NCBI RefSeq assembly: GCF_003075095.1
Contig: NZ_QCZF01000012.1
Location: forward strand, 62,001-126,000
Reading direction: 5' to 3'
Origin: Blastococcus litoris
Lineage (GTDB): Bacteria > Actinomycetota > Actinomycetes > Mycobacteriales > Geodermatophilaceae
DNA length: 64,000 bases
Position numbers and translations under genes: made by a program. Below, piece after piece: positions 55,392 to 63,414 of the stretch. Within the stretch, counting starts at the first letter, position 1. Every line of letters starts with the position of its first letter. The notes under the pieces were generated by a model. That model had not been told where the DNA came from, ran no database searches, and saw nothing but the letters and a program-made list of their open reading frames with translations.

Positions 55392-56782
55392 CCACGTCCT
55401 CCGCCGGCCCGGCGGCGCCCGCGGTCCTCTTCGTCACGGCCGAGGCGCTGGCCGGGCGCATGGCGGGTCCCGCGATCCGCACGCTCGAGCTGGCGCGCGC
55501 GCTCGCGGCGGACGAGCGCACCGGGCCGGTCACCGTGGCCTCGCTGGCCGGTGCCGAGATCGAGGACCCGGCCGTGCGGCTGGTCGCGGCGCCGGGGCGC
55601 GCCGAGCTCGCCGCGCTCGTGGCGGCGTCCGGCTCGGTCGTCGTGCAGGGCGACGTGCTGGGGCTGCACCCGTGGCTGGTCGAGTCGGACGTGCCGGTCG
55701 TCGTCGACGTCTACGACCCGTTCCACCTCGAGCAGCTGGAACGGACCCGGGACCTCGCGGAGCCGGTCCGGTGGGCGGTCGTCCGCGACTGCGTGACGTC
55801 GCTGAACACCCAGCTCGCGCGCGCCGACTTCGTGCTGTGCGCGTCCGAGCGGCAGCGCGCGCTGTGGCTGGGCCACCTCGCCGCCCTCGGCCGGGTCAAC
55901 CCCGTGACCTACGACGGCGCCGCCGACCTGTCGTCCCTGGTGGCCGTCGTCCCCTTCGGGACGCCGGGCCGGCCCCCCGCCCCCGGGGACCGCAGCCTGC
56001 TCGCCGGGACGGTGCCGGACCTCACCGATCAGCACGTCGTCGCCCTGTGGGGCGGCGGGATCTACGCGTGGCTGGACCCGGTCACCCTCGTGCGGGCCGT
56101 GGCCGCGGCGGGCCAGGAGGCACCCCAGCTGCGGCTGGTCTTCCTGGGCACCCGGCACCCGGTCCCCGGCGTGGACAGCTCGGCGGCGGAGGCGCGGCGC
56201 GTCGCCGCGGAGCTCGGCGTCCTGGACCGCACGGTGCACTTCCACGACGGCTGGGTGCCCTACGACGACCGCGACCGGTGGCTGCGCGCCGCGGACATCG
56301 CGGTCACGACGCACCGGCGCCACCTGGAGACCGAGTTCGCGTTCCGCACCCGCGTCGTCGACTACCTGTGGTGCGGGCTGCCCGTCGTCAGCACCGAGGG
56401 CGACGAGCTCGGCGACCTGGTCGCGCGGTCGGGCGCCGGGACCGTCGTCCCGGAGGGCGATGTCGACGCGCTGCGCGACGCCCTCGTCGCGCTGACCCTG
56501 TCCGCGCCGCTGCGGGCGGAGCAGGCAGCGGCGTCCCTCGCGCTCGGCGCCTCGCTGTCGTGGACGGCGGCGGCGCGACCGCTCGCCGACTTCTGCGCCG
56601 CACCGCACCGTGCCGCCGACCGCGCGCTCGACCCCGTCAGCCGTCTGCAGCTGGGGCTGGACCGGTCGCTGCGGGTGAGCGGGTCGCCGGTCCGGCGGGT
56701 GCGGATGGCGCTGCGCGAGGGTGGCGCCGGCCTGCTCGCCCGTCGGCTGCTGGACCGGGGGCGGGCACTCCGCCGCCGGTGA
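55388..56782 (+). CDS. GT4-type glycosyltransferase with a probable CTG start
   Basis: This 464-aa GT-B-type transferase has VLFVTAEALAGRMAGPAIR as its N-terminal strand and loop, a GDVLGLHPWLV segment, ALWGGGIYAWLDPVTLVRAV opening the donor domain, VHFHDGWVPYDDRDRWL, and EFAFRTRVVDYLWCGLPVVS at the donor-sugar site. No ATG/GTG/TTG is well placed. A CTG at 55388 overlaps the upstream stop in the same 4-nt style used elsewhere (CTGA) and has GGAGGGG eight nt before it. Alternatives are GTG 55364, inside the previous gene, or ATG 55460, which would delete the first conserved strand. It is co-transcribed with the 1045-aa transferase and should act on the same polymer. Confidence 0.85.
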   Translation: MTTSSAGPAAPAVLFVTAEALAGRMAGPAIRTLELARALAADERTGPVTVASLAGAEIEDPAVRLVAAPGRAELAALVAASGSVVVQGDVLGLHPWLVESDVPVVVDVYDPFHLEQLERTRDLAEPVRWAVVRDCVTSLNTQLARADFVLCASERQRALWLGHLAALGRVNPVTYDGAADLSSLVAVVPFGTPGRPPAPGDRSLLAGTVPDLTDQHVVALWGGGIYAWLDPVTLVRAVAAAGQEAPQLRLVFLGTRHPVPGVDSSAAEARRVAAELGVLDRTVHFHDGWVPYDDRDRWLRAADIAVTTHRRHLETEFAFRTRVVDYLWCGLPVVSTEGDELGDLVARSGAGTVVPEGDVDALRDALVALTLSAPLRAEQAAASLALGASLSWTAAARPLADFCAAPHRAADRALDPVSRLQLGLDRSLRVSGSPVRRVRMALREGGAGLLARRLLDRGRALRRR

Positions 56783-56788
56783 CCCGGG

Positions 56789-57922
56789 TCAGCCCCGGCG
56801 GAGCTTGCCGAGCCTGTCGGCGGCCGACCGGGCCACGCCGCGGACCTGCTCCGCGGCCGTCGCGTTCGCCCGCGCGGTGAGCTCCGCGATGGTCTGCCGG
56901 TCCAGCGCCTGCTGGCGCCGGAGCTCGTCCCGCTCCGCCACCGCGGCGTCGCGACGAGCGGCCAGCTCGGTCACGTACTGCGCGGACAGGCGGGGGAGCA
57001 GGAGGAACTCGGCGTGGCCGACCTGCTCGGCGAAGGGTGCGAACCGCTGCTGCTTCTTGAGGACGACGATCGAGTCGTAGAAGGCGACGCTGGCCAGGGT
57101 GTCGGTCCAGGTCCGGTCGATCGGCCGGTCCTGGTGGTAGCCGTTGACGTCGTCGGCGCGCTCCTTGCACCACTCGATGAAGGTGCCCGCCCGGCCGCGG
57201 CCTCCCTGGTAGCCCTCCCAGTACGAGGTGTGGCAGTCCTCCGTGAGGAGCACGCCGCCGTCGGCGATCAGCGGGAAGAGCGTCTCCGCGGTGACGATCT
57301 GCTGCTGCATCTCGTGACCGCCGTCGTCGATGACGATGTCGAACGGGCCGTACTTCTCGGACAGGGACCGGAGGAACTCCGGGTCGGTCTGGTCGCCGAT
57401 CTCGACGACGTGGTCGGGAGCGGCCACCTCGCGCGCCCGCTCGTCGATGTCGGCCCCGACGATGACGGCGTCGGGCCCGAAGTACCAGCGCCACATGTCG
57501 AGCGAGCCACCGCGGTAGACGCCGATCTCGAGGATGCGCACCGGGCGGCCGCGGAAGCGGGAGAAGTGCTCGGAGTAGACGGGGAAGTAGTGGATCCACT
57601 TGTCGAGGATCCGGCCGGTCCGCTTCGACGAGAAGAACCCGAACAGCGGGTCCTCGCGCACGTCGGCGATGCCGTCCCCGAGGTAGAACGCCGCCCGGTA
57701 GCACTCGTTCGAGAGGTAGTCGATGTTCCCGGCCGCGCGGACGGCGTCCCCGAGCGCCCGGGCCATGCCGGCCGCCGTGTCGGCGCTGTCCAGCGCCGTG
57801 CGGATCAGCTTCCGGTCGTCGTCGTCGAGGGCGTCGCTGTTGGTGATCGCGCGCTCGACGTCGTCGTCGGACCGCTCGGCGAGGGCGAGCAGGATGGCCT
57901 TGAGGGCCTCTTCGTTGATCAT
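56789..57922 (-). CDS. SAM-dependent methyltransferase (macrocin-O-methyltransferase/TylF-like)
   Basis: This is a 377-aa protein. After an alpha-helical N-terminus of about 110 residues comes a Rossmann-type methyltransferase: ILEIGVYRGGSLDMWRWYF (SAM motif I), VIVGADIDERA (motif II, acidic residues binding ribose), FDIVIDDGGHEMQQQ (metal/catalytic Asp-Asp-x-x-His) and GGVLLTEDCHTSYW. The DDGGH motif is typical of metal-dependent sugar O-methyltransferases of the CmcI/TylF kind. The last 60 residues form a coiled coil. It lies 24 nt downstream of wzt. In other ABC-exporter systems a chain-end methyltransferase caps the polymer and the Wzt C-terminal domain recognises that cap; such a role is inferred here. 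Confidence 0.85.
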   Translation of the reverse strand: MINEEALKAILLALAERSDDDVERAITNSDALDDDDRKLIRTALDSADTAAGMARALGDAVRAAGNIDYLSNECYRAAFYLGDGIADVREDPLFGFFSSKRTGRILDKWIHYFPVYSEHFSRFRGRPVRILEIGVYRGGSLDMWRWYFGPDAVIVGADIDERAREVAAPDHVVEIGDQTDPEFLRSLSEKYGPFDIVIDDGGHEMQQQIVTAETLFPLIADGGVLLTEDCHTSYWEGYQGGRGRAGTFIEWCKERADDVNGYHQDRPIDRTWTDTLASVAFYDSIVVLKKQQRFAPFAEQVGHAEFLLLPRLSAQYVTELAARRDAAVAERDELRRQQALDRQTIAELTARANATAAEQVRGVARSAADRLGKLRRG

Positions 57923-57946
57923 GCGATTCCTCGTTCGGTGGTCGGG

Positions 57947-59263
57947 TCAGCGCTCGGCCGGCGACGGGGTCGGCTGGTGCGTCCAGTGCCCGGGCAGGTG
58001 CACGAGCCCGGGCTCGGTCACCACGTCCTCGGCCCGCACCTTCAGCACGAAGGCGCGGTCGATGTAGTCGTACATGTGCCCCTTGTCGACCGCGGCGACC
58101 GAGAGCAGGTACTCGCCCGGCTGGAGCAGCAGCGAGTCGAGCGTGAAGTCCACGGTGCCCGTGCCGGCGGGGACGGCGAAGGCCGCCGGGCCGTAACCGG
58201 AGTTGGGGCCGGCTGCCTGGATCCCGGACTCGTGGACGAACGCCAGCCCGAAGGTGACGGCGGGCAGCTCGGCGGTCGACTCGTAGGAGATGCGCACGGT
58301 GCAGGACCGGCCGGAGCTGAGGAAGGGCCGTTCGGACCCGGTCTCGTCGAGGTAGCGGAGTCCGGTGACCCGCACCTCGCCGGATCCGCGCCGGGGCGTC
58401 TTCCCCTGGAACTCCACGGAGGGCGCGCGGTCGCCGTCCGCGGTGCCGGTCTGGTGGCTCCCGTCGGCCGCCGCCTCGCGCTCGTTCACGCTGGTCAGGT
58501 AGGCGTCGACGATCTCGCGGGCGGGGCCGACGCTGCGCAGGACGCCGTGGTCCAGCCACGCCGCCTCGTCGCAGAGGTCGGCGACCAGGGCGAGCGAGTG
58601 GGTGACGAGCACGATCGTGACGCCCTTGCGGCGCAGCTCGTAGAGGTGGTCGAAGCAGCGCCGCTGGAACGCCTCGTCTCCGACGGCGATGACCTCGTCG
58701 ATGATGAGGATCTCGGGCTCGAGGTTCACGGCGATCGCGAAGCCCAGGCGCACGTACATGCCCGACGAGTAGACCTTCACCGGGGTGTCGATGAACTCGC
58801 CCAGCCCGCTGAAGTCGATGATGTCGTCCATCGCGGCGTCGATCTGCTTGCGGGTCATCCCCAGGATCGAGCCGTTCAGGTAGATGTTGTCCCGGCCCGA
58901 CATCTCGGGGTGGAAACCGGCGCCGAGCTCGAGCATCGCCGAGACCCGGCCGTTGGCCGTCACGGTCCCCGACGACGGCCGGTGGATGCCGGCGACCATC
59001 TTCAGCAACGTGGACTTGCCCGATCCGTTGTGGCCGACCAGGCCGAAGGTCTTGCCGCGCGGGATGTCGAGCGAGACGCCCTTGAGGGCCCAGAACTCCT
59101 CGTGCCGGCTCTGCCTGCGGCGTGCGCTGAACAGCTCCTTGACGTTGGTCTTGCGGTCGTTGTGCAGGCGGAACTTCTTCGTGACGTCGCGGACGGAGAT
59201 GGCCACCTCGGCCGGCTCCGCCTCGACCGCCACGTCGCGCTCGTCGGGGTGCAGGGTCGTCAC
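57947..59263 (-). CDS. wzt: Polysaccharide ABC exporter ATP-binding protein with C-terminal carbohydrate-binding domain
   Basis: This 438-aa ATPase powers export of lipid-linked polysaccharide across the membrane. The N-terminal nucleotide-binding domain has Walker A GHNGSGKST (residues 77-85), the variant signature YSSGMYVRLGFAIA normal for Wzt/TagH, Walker B ILIIDEVIAVGD and the H-loop VTHS. Residues about 285-438 form a beta-sandwich extension as in E. coli Wzt, which recognises the modified non-reducing end of the chain. The GTG at 59263 overlaps the wzm stop (GTGA), so pump subunits are coupled. The methyltransferase gene follows directly. Confidence 0.94.
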   Translation of the reverse strand: MTTLHPDERDVAVEAEPAEVAISVRDVTKKFRLHNDRKTNVKELFSARRRQSRHEEFWALKGVSLDIPRGKTFGLVGHNGSGKSTLLKMVAGIHRPSSGTVTANGRVSAMLELGAGFHPEMSGRDNIYLNGSILGMTRKQIDAAMDDIIDFSGLGEFIDTPVKVYSSGMYVRLGFAIAVNLEPEILIIDEVIAVGDEAFQRRCFDHLYELRRKGVTIVLVTHSLALVADLCDEAAWLDHGVLRSVGPAREIVDAYLTSVNEREAAADGSHQTGTADGDRAPSVEFQGKTPRRGSGEVRVTGLRYLDETGSERPFLSSGRSCTVRISYESTAELPAVTFGLAFVHESGIQAAGPNSGYGPAAFAVPAGTGTVDFTLDSLLLQPGEYLLSVAAVDKGHMYDYIDRAFVLKVRAEDVVTEPGLVHLPGHWTHQPTPSPAER

Positions 59264-60072
59264 AGCTCCTCGCTCACGTCCGCGGCCTTCCGCTGGAAGA
59301 AGGACCAGCCCACCGCCAGCACGATCGCGCTGACCAGGACCAGGTAGCCCAGCCGGCCCCAGCCCGGGAACTCCAGGTCCCACAGCACGTCGCGGAACGC
59401 CTCCACGAAGGCGGTGATCGGGTTGAACTCGTAGATCCGCAGCCACGGGTGCTCGTCGTACAGGTCGGTGACCAGCGTGATCGGGTAGATGATCGGCGAG
59501 GCGTAGAACAGCAGCCCGAGCAGCACGGTGACGATGTAGTTCACGTCGCGGAACCAGGCGTTGAAGATCGCCAGCAGCATCCCGAGCCCCAGCGCGAAGC
59601 CGCTGAGCAGGAGCAGGAGCACCGGGACGAGCAGGATCGTCCAGCTGATGTTCCACACGATCACGTAGACGACGAACAGCAGGCCGAACTCGATGGCGGT
59701 CTGCTGCAGCACGGCGATCGCCGACCCGAGGACCGGCGCGAACGGCGGGAAGTGGATCTTCCGCAGCAGCGGCCCGGCACCGACGAGCGCGCCGATCGAG
59801 CTCATCGTCACCGAGTGGAAGAAGTTCCAGACGACGAGAGCGGTGAACAGGTAGATCGGGAAGCTGGTGAGCGAGCCGTTGCCGGCGACCGGGGTGGGGA
59901 ACCGGAGGATGAACCCGAACACCAGGCTGTAGGTGGCCAGGGTGGCCAGCGGGTTGATCAGCGACCACGCGGACCCGAGCAGGCTGCCCTTGTACTTGCC
60001 CTTGATCTCGCGCCGGGCGAAGTTCCCGATCAGTCCGCGGTACTGCCACACTTCCCGCAGGGACTGCGTCAT
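59260..60072 (-). CDS. wzm: Polysaccharide ABC exporter permease
   Basis: This 270-aa ABC-2 type permease has six transmembrane helices. The N-terminal FARREIKGKYKGSLLGSAW amphipathic segment and WSLINPLATLATYSLVFGFI are hallmarks of Wzm/TagG; the middle has RKIHFPPFAPVLGSAI and the C-terminal part LFYASPIIYPITLV and YEFNPITAFVEAFRD. It forms the channel through which undecaprenyl-linked polymer is exported. GGAG lies eight nt upstream of the ATG at 60072. A TAGCGT hexamer about 110 nt upstream is a candidate -10, giving an ordinary leader and an operon wzm-wzt-methyltransferase. Confidence 0.94.
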   Translation of the reverse strand: MTQSLREVWQYRGLIGNFARREIKGKYKGSLLGSAWSLINPLATLATYSLVFGFILRFPTPVAGNGSLTSFPIYLFTALVVWNFFHSVTMSSIGALVGAGPLLRKIHFPPFAPVLGSAIAVLQQTAIEFGLLFVVYVIVWNISWTILLVPVLLLLLSGFALGLGMLLAIFNAWFRDVNYIVTVLLGLLFYASPIIYPITLVTDLYDEHPWLRIYEFNPITAFVEAFRDVLWDLEFPGWGRLGYLVLVSAIVLAVGWSFFQRKAADVSEEL

Positions 60073-60181
60073 TCTCCGGGCTCCACCTGTCTGTTCCACG
60101 AGGACCGGCCGGCGCCGGTCGGGGCGCCGAGAGGGCCCCTCGTCGGCGTGACGTCCGGAGGCCAGGCTGCCATCGCCGAAC

Positions 60182-60187
60182 ACGCTA
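60182..60187 (-). promoter_or_regulatory. -10 element TAGCGT, candidate promoter of the wzm-wzt operon
   Basis: TAGCGT on the minus strand lies 110 nt upstream of the wzm ATG in the 223-nt gap 60073-60295, which holds no gene. Read-through from the GT2 gene upstream is also possible. Confidence 0.4.
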
Positions 60188-60295
60188 ACACTGCTGGCGG
60201 GGCGGACCCGTCCGTCCAGGAGCCCACCGGCCGTCCCCCGTCCCGTCCGTCGCTCCCGACCCGCGCGTCGCGGACGGGGTCGTTCCCGGGCGGCG

Positions 60296-61279
60296 TCAGG
60301 CGTCCCGCCCGGCCCACTCCCTGACCAGTCCGGCGGGGTCTGCGGTGGCACCGCGGAGGATGGCCCGGCGGCTGCGCAGGGCCCAGGGGAGGAGGCGCAC
60401 CCAGGACGCCAGCACCCGGATGCGCAGGGGGACCCGGAAGGCGGGCACGTCGGGCACCGGGCGACCCGAGAGCCGGCGGGCGAGCAGCGAGCCCGTGGTC
60501 AGGAGGAACCTGCCGACGGCGCGGGCGGCGAGGCCCGCGGGCGCGCAGCGGCACAGCACCAGCAGCCGGTTGCGCTCGTTGTGGAAGGCGAACACCGTCG
60601 ACTGCTGGTCCACCGTCGCCGAGTGCTGGTGCAGCACCACGGCGGCGGGCTCGTAGCGGACGGTCCACCCGCGCAGCCGCAGCCGCCACGAGAGGTCGGT
60701 GTCCTCGTAGTAGAGGAAGAAGGGCGCCGGGAACCCGCCCACCTCCCGCGCCGCCGCGGTGCGGAGGAGGGCTGCCCCGCCGCTGAAGCCGAAGACCTCG
60801 TCCGCCGCCGGGAACGCGGTGGCGGGTGCGCCGAGCCCGCGGTCGGCCCCGTGCCCGGAGCGCAGCAGCACCACGCCGGCGTTGTTCGTCGTCCCGGGCC
60901 GGTCGGCCAGGAGCATGCGGGAGGTGACGGCGGCGGCCTCGGGGTGCCGGTGCACGTGCTCCAGCAGGGCTGCCAGCCAGCCGGGATCGGCGGTGGCGTC
61001 GTTGTTGAGGAGCGCCACGAAGGGGGTGTCGACGGCCTCCAGGGCCCGGGCCATGCCCCCGGCGAACCCGGTGTTCTGCTCCAGGACGTGCACCCGGACC
61101 CCGGGGTGCTCGGCGGCGAGGAACTCCGCGGTCCCGTCGGTGGAGGCGTTGTCGACGACGAGCACCCGGTGGGCCGCCGTCTGGGCGCGCAGGCTGTCCA
61201 GGCACGGCCCGAGGAGGTGCCGGCCCTGCCACGTGACCACGACCACGGTCACGTCGTCGGCGGGGACTGCTGCGGGCAC
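60296..61279 (-). CDS. Glycosyltransferase family 2 (rhamnosyltransferase-like)
   Basis: This 327-aa GT-A fold inverting transferase shows VTVVVVTWQGRHLLGPCLDSL (first strand and nucleotide loop), VVDNASTDGT (donor-binding Asp), LNNDATADPGWL with the metal-binding N-D-D variant, GFSGGAALLRT and FFLYYEDTDLSWRLR with the catalytic-base ED region. This ED(T/V)DL arrangement is that of WbbL-type rhamnosyltransferases; with rmlA 1.2 kb away a dTDP-rhamnose donor is reasonable. The C-terminal 80 residues are Arg-rich and amphipathic and may bind the membrane. The GTG start lies six nt after TACCGT. Confidence 0.88.
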   Translation of the reverse strand: MPAAVPADDVTVVVVTWQGRHLLGPCLDSLRAQTAAHRVLVVDNASTDGTAEFLAAEHPGVRVHVLEQNTGFAGGMARALEAVDTPFVALLNNDATADPGWLAALLEHVHRHPEAAAVTSRMLLADRPGTTNNAGVVLLRSGHGADRGLGAPATAFPAADEVFGFSGGAALLRTAAAREVGGFPAPFFLYYEDTDLSWRLRLRGWTVRYEPAAVVLHQHSATVDQQSTVFAFHNERNRLLVLCRCAPAGLAARAVGRFLLTTGSLLARRLSGRPVPDVPAFRVPLRIRVLASWVRLLPWALRSRRAILRGATADPAGLVREWAGRDA

Positions 61280-61285
61280 GAGTGG

Positions 61286-61291
61286 ACGGTA
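61286..61291 (-). promoter_or_regulatory. -10 element TACCGT, predicted leaderless promoter
   Basis: TACCGT on the minus strand ends exactly six nt before the GTG at 61279 of the GT2 gene; no Shine-Dalgarno sequence is present. Confidence 0.55.
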
Positions 61292-61350
61292 GCGTCACGC
61301 CTCGTGACGGTTGCTGTCCCACGGTGCCCGCGCGACGAGCCGGGGGCGGC

Positions 61351-62463
61351 GTGACCCCGTCCGGGCCGCGGGTGGGGGTCGTGGTCGAGCAGTGCCTCGG
61401 TCCGGTGCCGGGCGGCACCGGCCGCTACGCGCTCGAGGTGGCGTCGGCGCTGGTGACCGAGGCCCCCGCCGGGGCGCGGGTCTCCGCCTGGTCCGCCTGG
61501 CACGCCGACGTGGCGGCGGCGCGGGTTCCGGGTGCCGGCGAGCCGCGGCGCCTCGCACTCCCGCGGCGGGCGCTGACGCTGGCGTGGGAGCACGGGGTCG
61601 GCCCGGCCCCGCGCGGCGTCGACCTGGTGCACGCGCCGACGCCGTTGTTCCCGCCGCGTCGGGGGCGGCCGCTGGTGGTGACTGTCCACGACGCCGTCCC
61701 CTGGACCCATCCGGAGACGCTGACCCCGCGCGGGGCGCGCTGGCACCGGGCCGTGATCGAGCGGGCGGGGAGGCTGGCCGACGCCGTCGTCGTGCCGACG
61801 TCGGCGGTGGCCGACGAGCTCGCGCGGCACGTGCCCCTGCGCCGGCCGCCCGTGGTGGTGGGGGAGGGTGTCAGCCGCGCGCTGGACGCGCCGCCGGATG
61901 CCGAGGAGCGAGCGGCCGCGCTGGGCCTCCCCGAGGGCGACTACGTCCTGACCCTCGCCACCATCGAGCCGCGCAAGGGTCTCGACGTCCTGCTGGCGGC
62001 GATGGCCGGCACCGGGGCCCCGCATGTCCCGCTGCTGGTCGCCGGGCAGCCCGGCTGGGGCGGCGTCGACGTGCACGAGCGCGCCGCGGCCCTCGGCCTG
62101 ACCGGCCGGGTGCGGCTGCTGGGGCGGCTGTCCGACGCCGACCTCGCCGTCGTGCTCGGTCGTGCCGCGGTGCTCGCCGCGCCGAGTCGCGCCGAGGGCT
62201 TCGGGCTGCCGGTCCTCGAGGCCATGGCCGCGGGGGTGCCGGTGGTCAGCTCCGACGCGCCCGCGCTGGCCGAGGTCGGCGGCGGGGCGACCGTCACCGT
62301 CCCGGTGGGGGACGGCGCCGCCCTGGCGGGTGCCCTGGCCGAGGTGCTCGGGTCCCCGTCGCTGCGGGCCTCGCTGGCCGACGCCGGCCGTGCACGCGCC
62401 GGCGCGTTCAGCTGGGAGGGCGCCGCCCGCACGCTCTGGGAGACCTACGCCCGGCTTCTCTGA
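61351..62463 (+). CDS. Glycosyltransferase family 4
   Basis: This is a 370-aa GT-B transferase. VGVVVEQCLGPVPGGTGRYA opens the acceptor domain, VVTVHDAVPW is the usual H-D motif, YVLTLATIEPRKGLDVLLAA carries the Arg-Lys phosphate-binding pair, and APSRAEGFGLPVLEAMAAGVP is the E-x7-E donor-sugar site. It resembles the GT4 enzyme at 51 kb and is probably a mannosyl- or rhamnosyl-type transferase for the same glycan. The GTG at 61351 is chosen for the GGGGG five nt upstream and because the fold starts directly after; the longer reading adds a Cys/Gly-rich unconserved stretch. It converges on rmlA with a 16-nt gap. Confidence 0.88.
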   Translation: MTPSGPRVGVVVEQCLGPVPGGTGRYALEVASALVTEAPAGARVSAWSAWHADVAAARVPGAGEPRRLALPRRALTLAWEHGVGPAPRGVDLVHAPTPLFPPRRGRPLVVTVHDAVPWTHPETLTPRGARWHRAVIERAGRLADAVVVPTSAVADELARHVPLRRPPVVVGEGVSRALDAPPDAEERAAALGLPEGDYVLTLATIEPRKGLDVLLAAMAGTGAPHVPLLVAGQPGWGGVDVHERAAALGLTGRVRLLGRLSDADLAVVLGRAAVLAAPSRAEGFGLPVLEAMAAGVPVVSSDAPALAEVGGGATVTVPVGDGAALAGALAEVLGSPSLRASLADAGRARAGAFSWEGAARTLWETYARLL

Positions 62464-62479
62464 CCGGGCCCGGCGGCGG

Positions 62480-63355
62480 TCAGCGGGACGGCGGGCCGTC
62501 GAGCAGCCGCAGCAGGTACTCCCCGTAGCCGCTCTTCTGCAGCGGCTCGGCGAGCGTGCGCAGCTGCTCGGAGTCGATGAACCCGCGGCGCCAGGCGATC
62601 TCCTCGATGCACCCGATCTTCCAGCCCTGGCGGTCCTCGACGACCTGGACGAACTCGGCCGCCTGCATCATCGAGACGTGCGTCCCGGTGTCGAGCCAGG
62701 CGGTACCGCGCGGGAGCACGGTCACGGTCAGCTCCCCCCGGCGCAGGTACTCGTCGTTCACCGCGGTGATCTCGAGCTCCCCGCGCGCGCTGGGGCGGAC
62801 ACCGGCGGCGATCTCCACGACGCGGTTGTCGTAGAAGTAGAGCCCCGGCACGGCGTAGGAGCTCTTCGGGCGGGCCGGCTTCTCCTCGATGGAGATGACC
62901 CGGCCGTCGTCGTCGAACTCCACCACGCCGTAGTCGGTGGGGTTGGCGACGTGGTAGGCGAACACGTGCCCGCCGACCGGGTCGGTGTTGGCCCGCAGGC
63001 TCTCGCCGAGGCCGGTGCCGTAGAAGATGTTGTCACCGAGGACGAGCGCCACGGGCTGGTCGCCGATGAAGTCGGCGCCGATGACGAAGGCCTGCGCGAG
63101 GCCCTCGGGGCGCGGCTGCACGGCGTAGGAGATCTCGATGCCGATGTCCGAGCCGTCCCCGAGCAGGCGCTGGAAGCCGCTCTGGTCCTCGGGGGTGGTG
63201 ATCACCAGGACCTCGCGGATGCCCGCATTCATCAGCAGCGACAGCGGGTAGTACACCATCGGCTTGTCGTAGATGGGCATCAGCTGCTTGCTGATGGCCT
63301 TGGTGATGGGGAAGAGGCGGGTACCGCTGCCCCCGGCCAGGATGATGCCTCGCAT
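62480..63355 (-). CDS. rmlA: Glucose-1-phosphate thymidylyltransferase
   Basis: RmlA makes dTDP-glucose from glucose 1-phosphate and dTTP, the first step to dTDP-rhamnose. The 291-aa protein has the nucleotide loop LAGGSGTRL (residues 6-14) with the catalytic Arg13 and Lys23 ([11 protein letters not shown]), [10 protein letters not shown] with the metal-binding Asp, EEKPARPKS, and the TAWLDTGTH segment closing the active site. Length and motifs fit the tetrameric RmlA/RfbA family closely. The rmlB, rmlC and rmlD genes are not in the window. The ATG start lies six nt after TAGGAT, predicting a leaderless mRNA. Confidence 0.96.
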   Translation of the reverse strand: MRGIILAGGSGTRLFPITKAISKQLMPIYDKPMVYYPLSLLMNAGIREVLVITTPEDQSGFQRLLGDGSDIGIEISYAVQPRPEGLAQAFVIGADFIGDQPVALVLGDNIFYGTGLGESLRANTDPVGGHVFAYHVANPTDYGVVEFDDDGRVISIEEKPARPKSSYAVPGLYFYDNRVVEIAAGVRPSARGELEITAVNDEYLRRGELTVTVLPRGTAWLDTGTHVSMMQAAEFVQVVEDRQGWKIGCIEEIAWRRGFIDSEQLRTLAEPLQKSGYGEYLLRLLDGPPSR

Positions 63356-63361
63356 CGGGAC

Positions 63362-63367
63362 ATCCTA
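63362..63367 (-). promoter_or_regulatory. -10 element TAGGAT, predicted leaderless promoter of rmlA
   Basis: TAGGAT on the minus strand ends exactly six nt before the rmlA ATG. It is one of the best hexamers of this type in the window. Confidence 0.6.
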
Positions 63368-63414
63368 TCGGCGCACGTCGCCGGCACCCTCCGGGCCGGG
63401 AGGGCCCTCCGCTC

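Noticed and set aside
62461-62482. Hairpin TGACCG...CGGTCA between the GT4 gene and rmlA
   Set aside because: Only a 6-bp stem that includes both stop codons; too weak to call a terminator.
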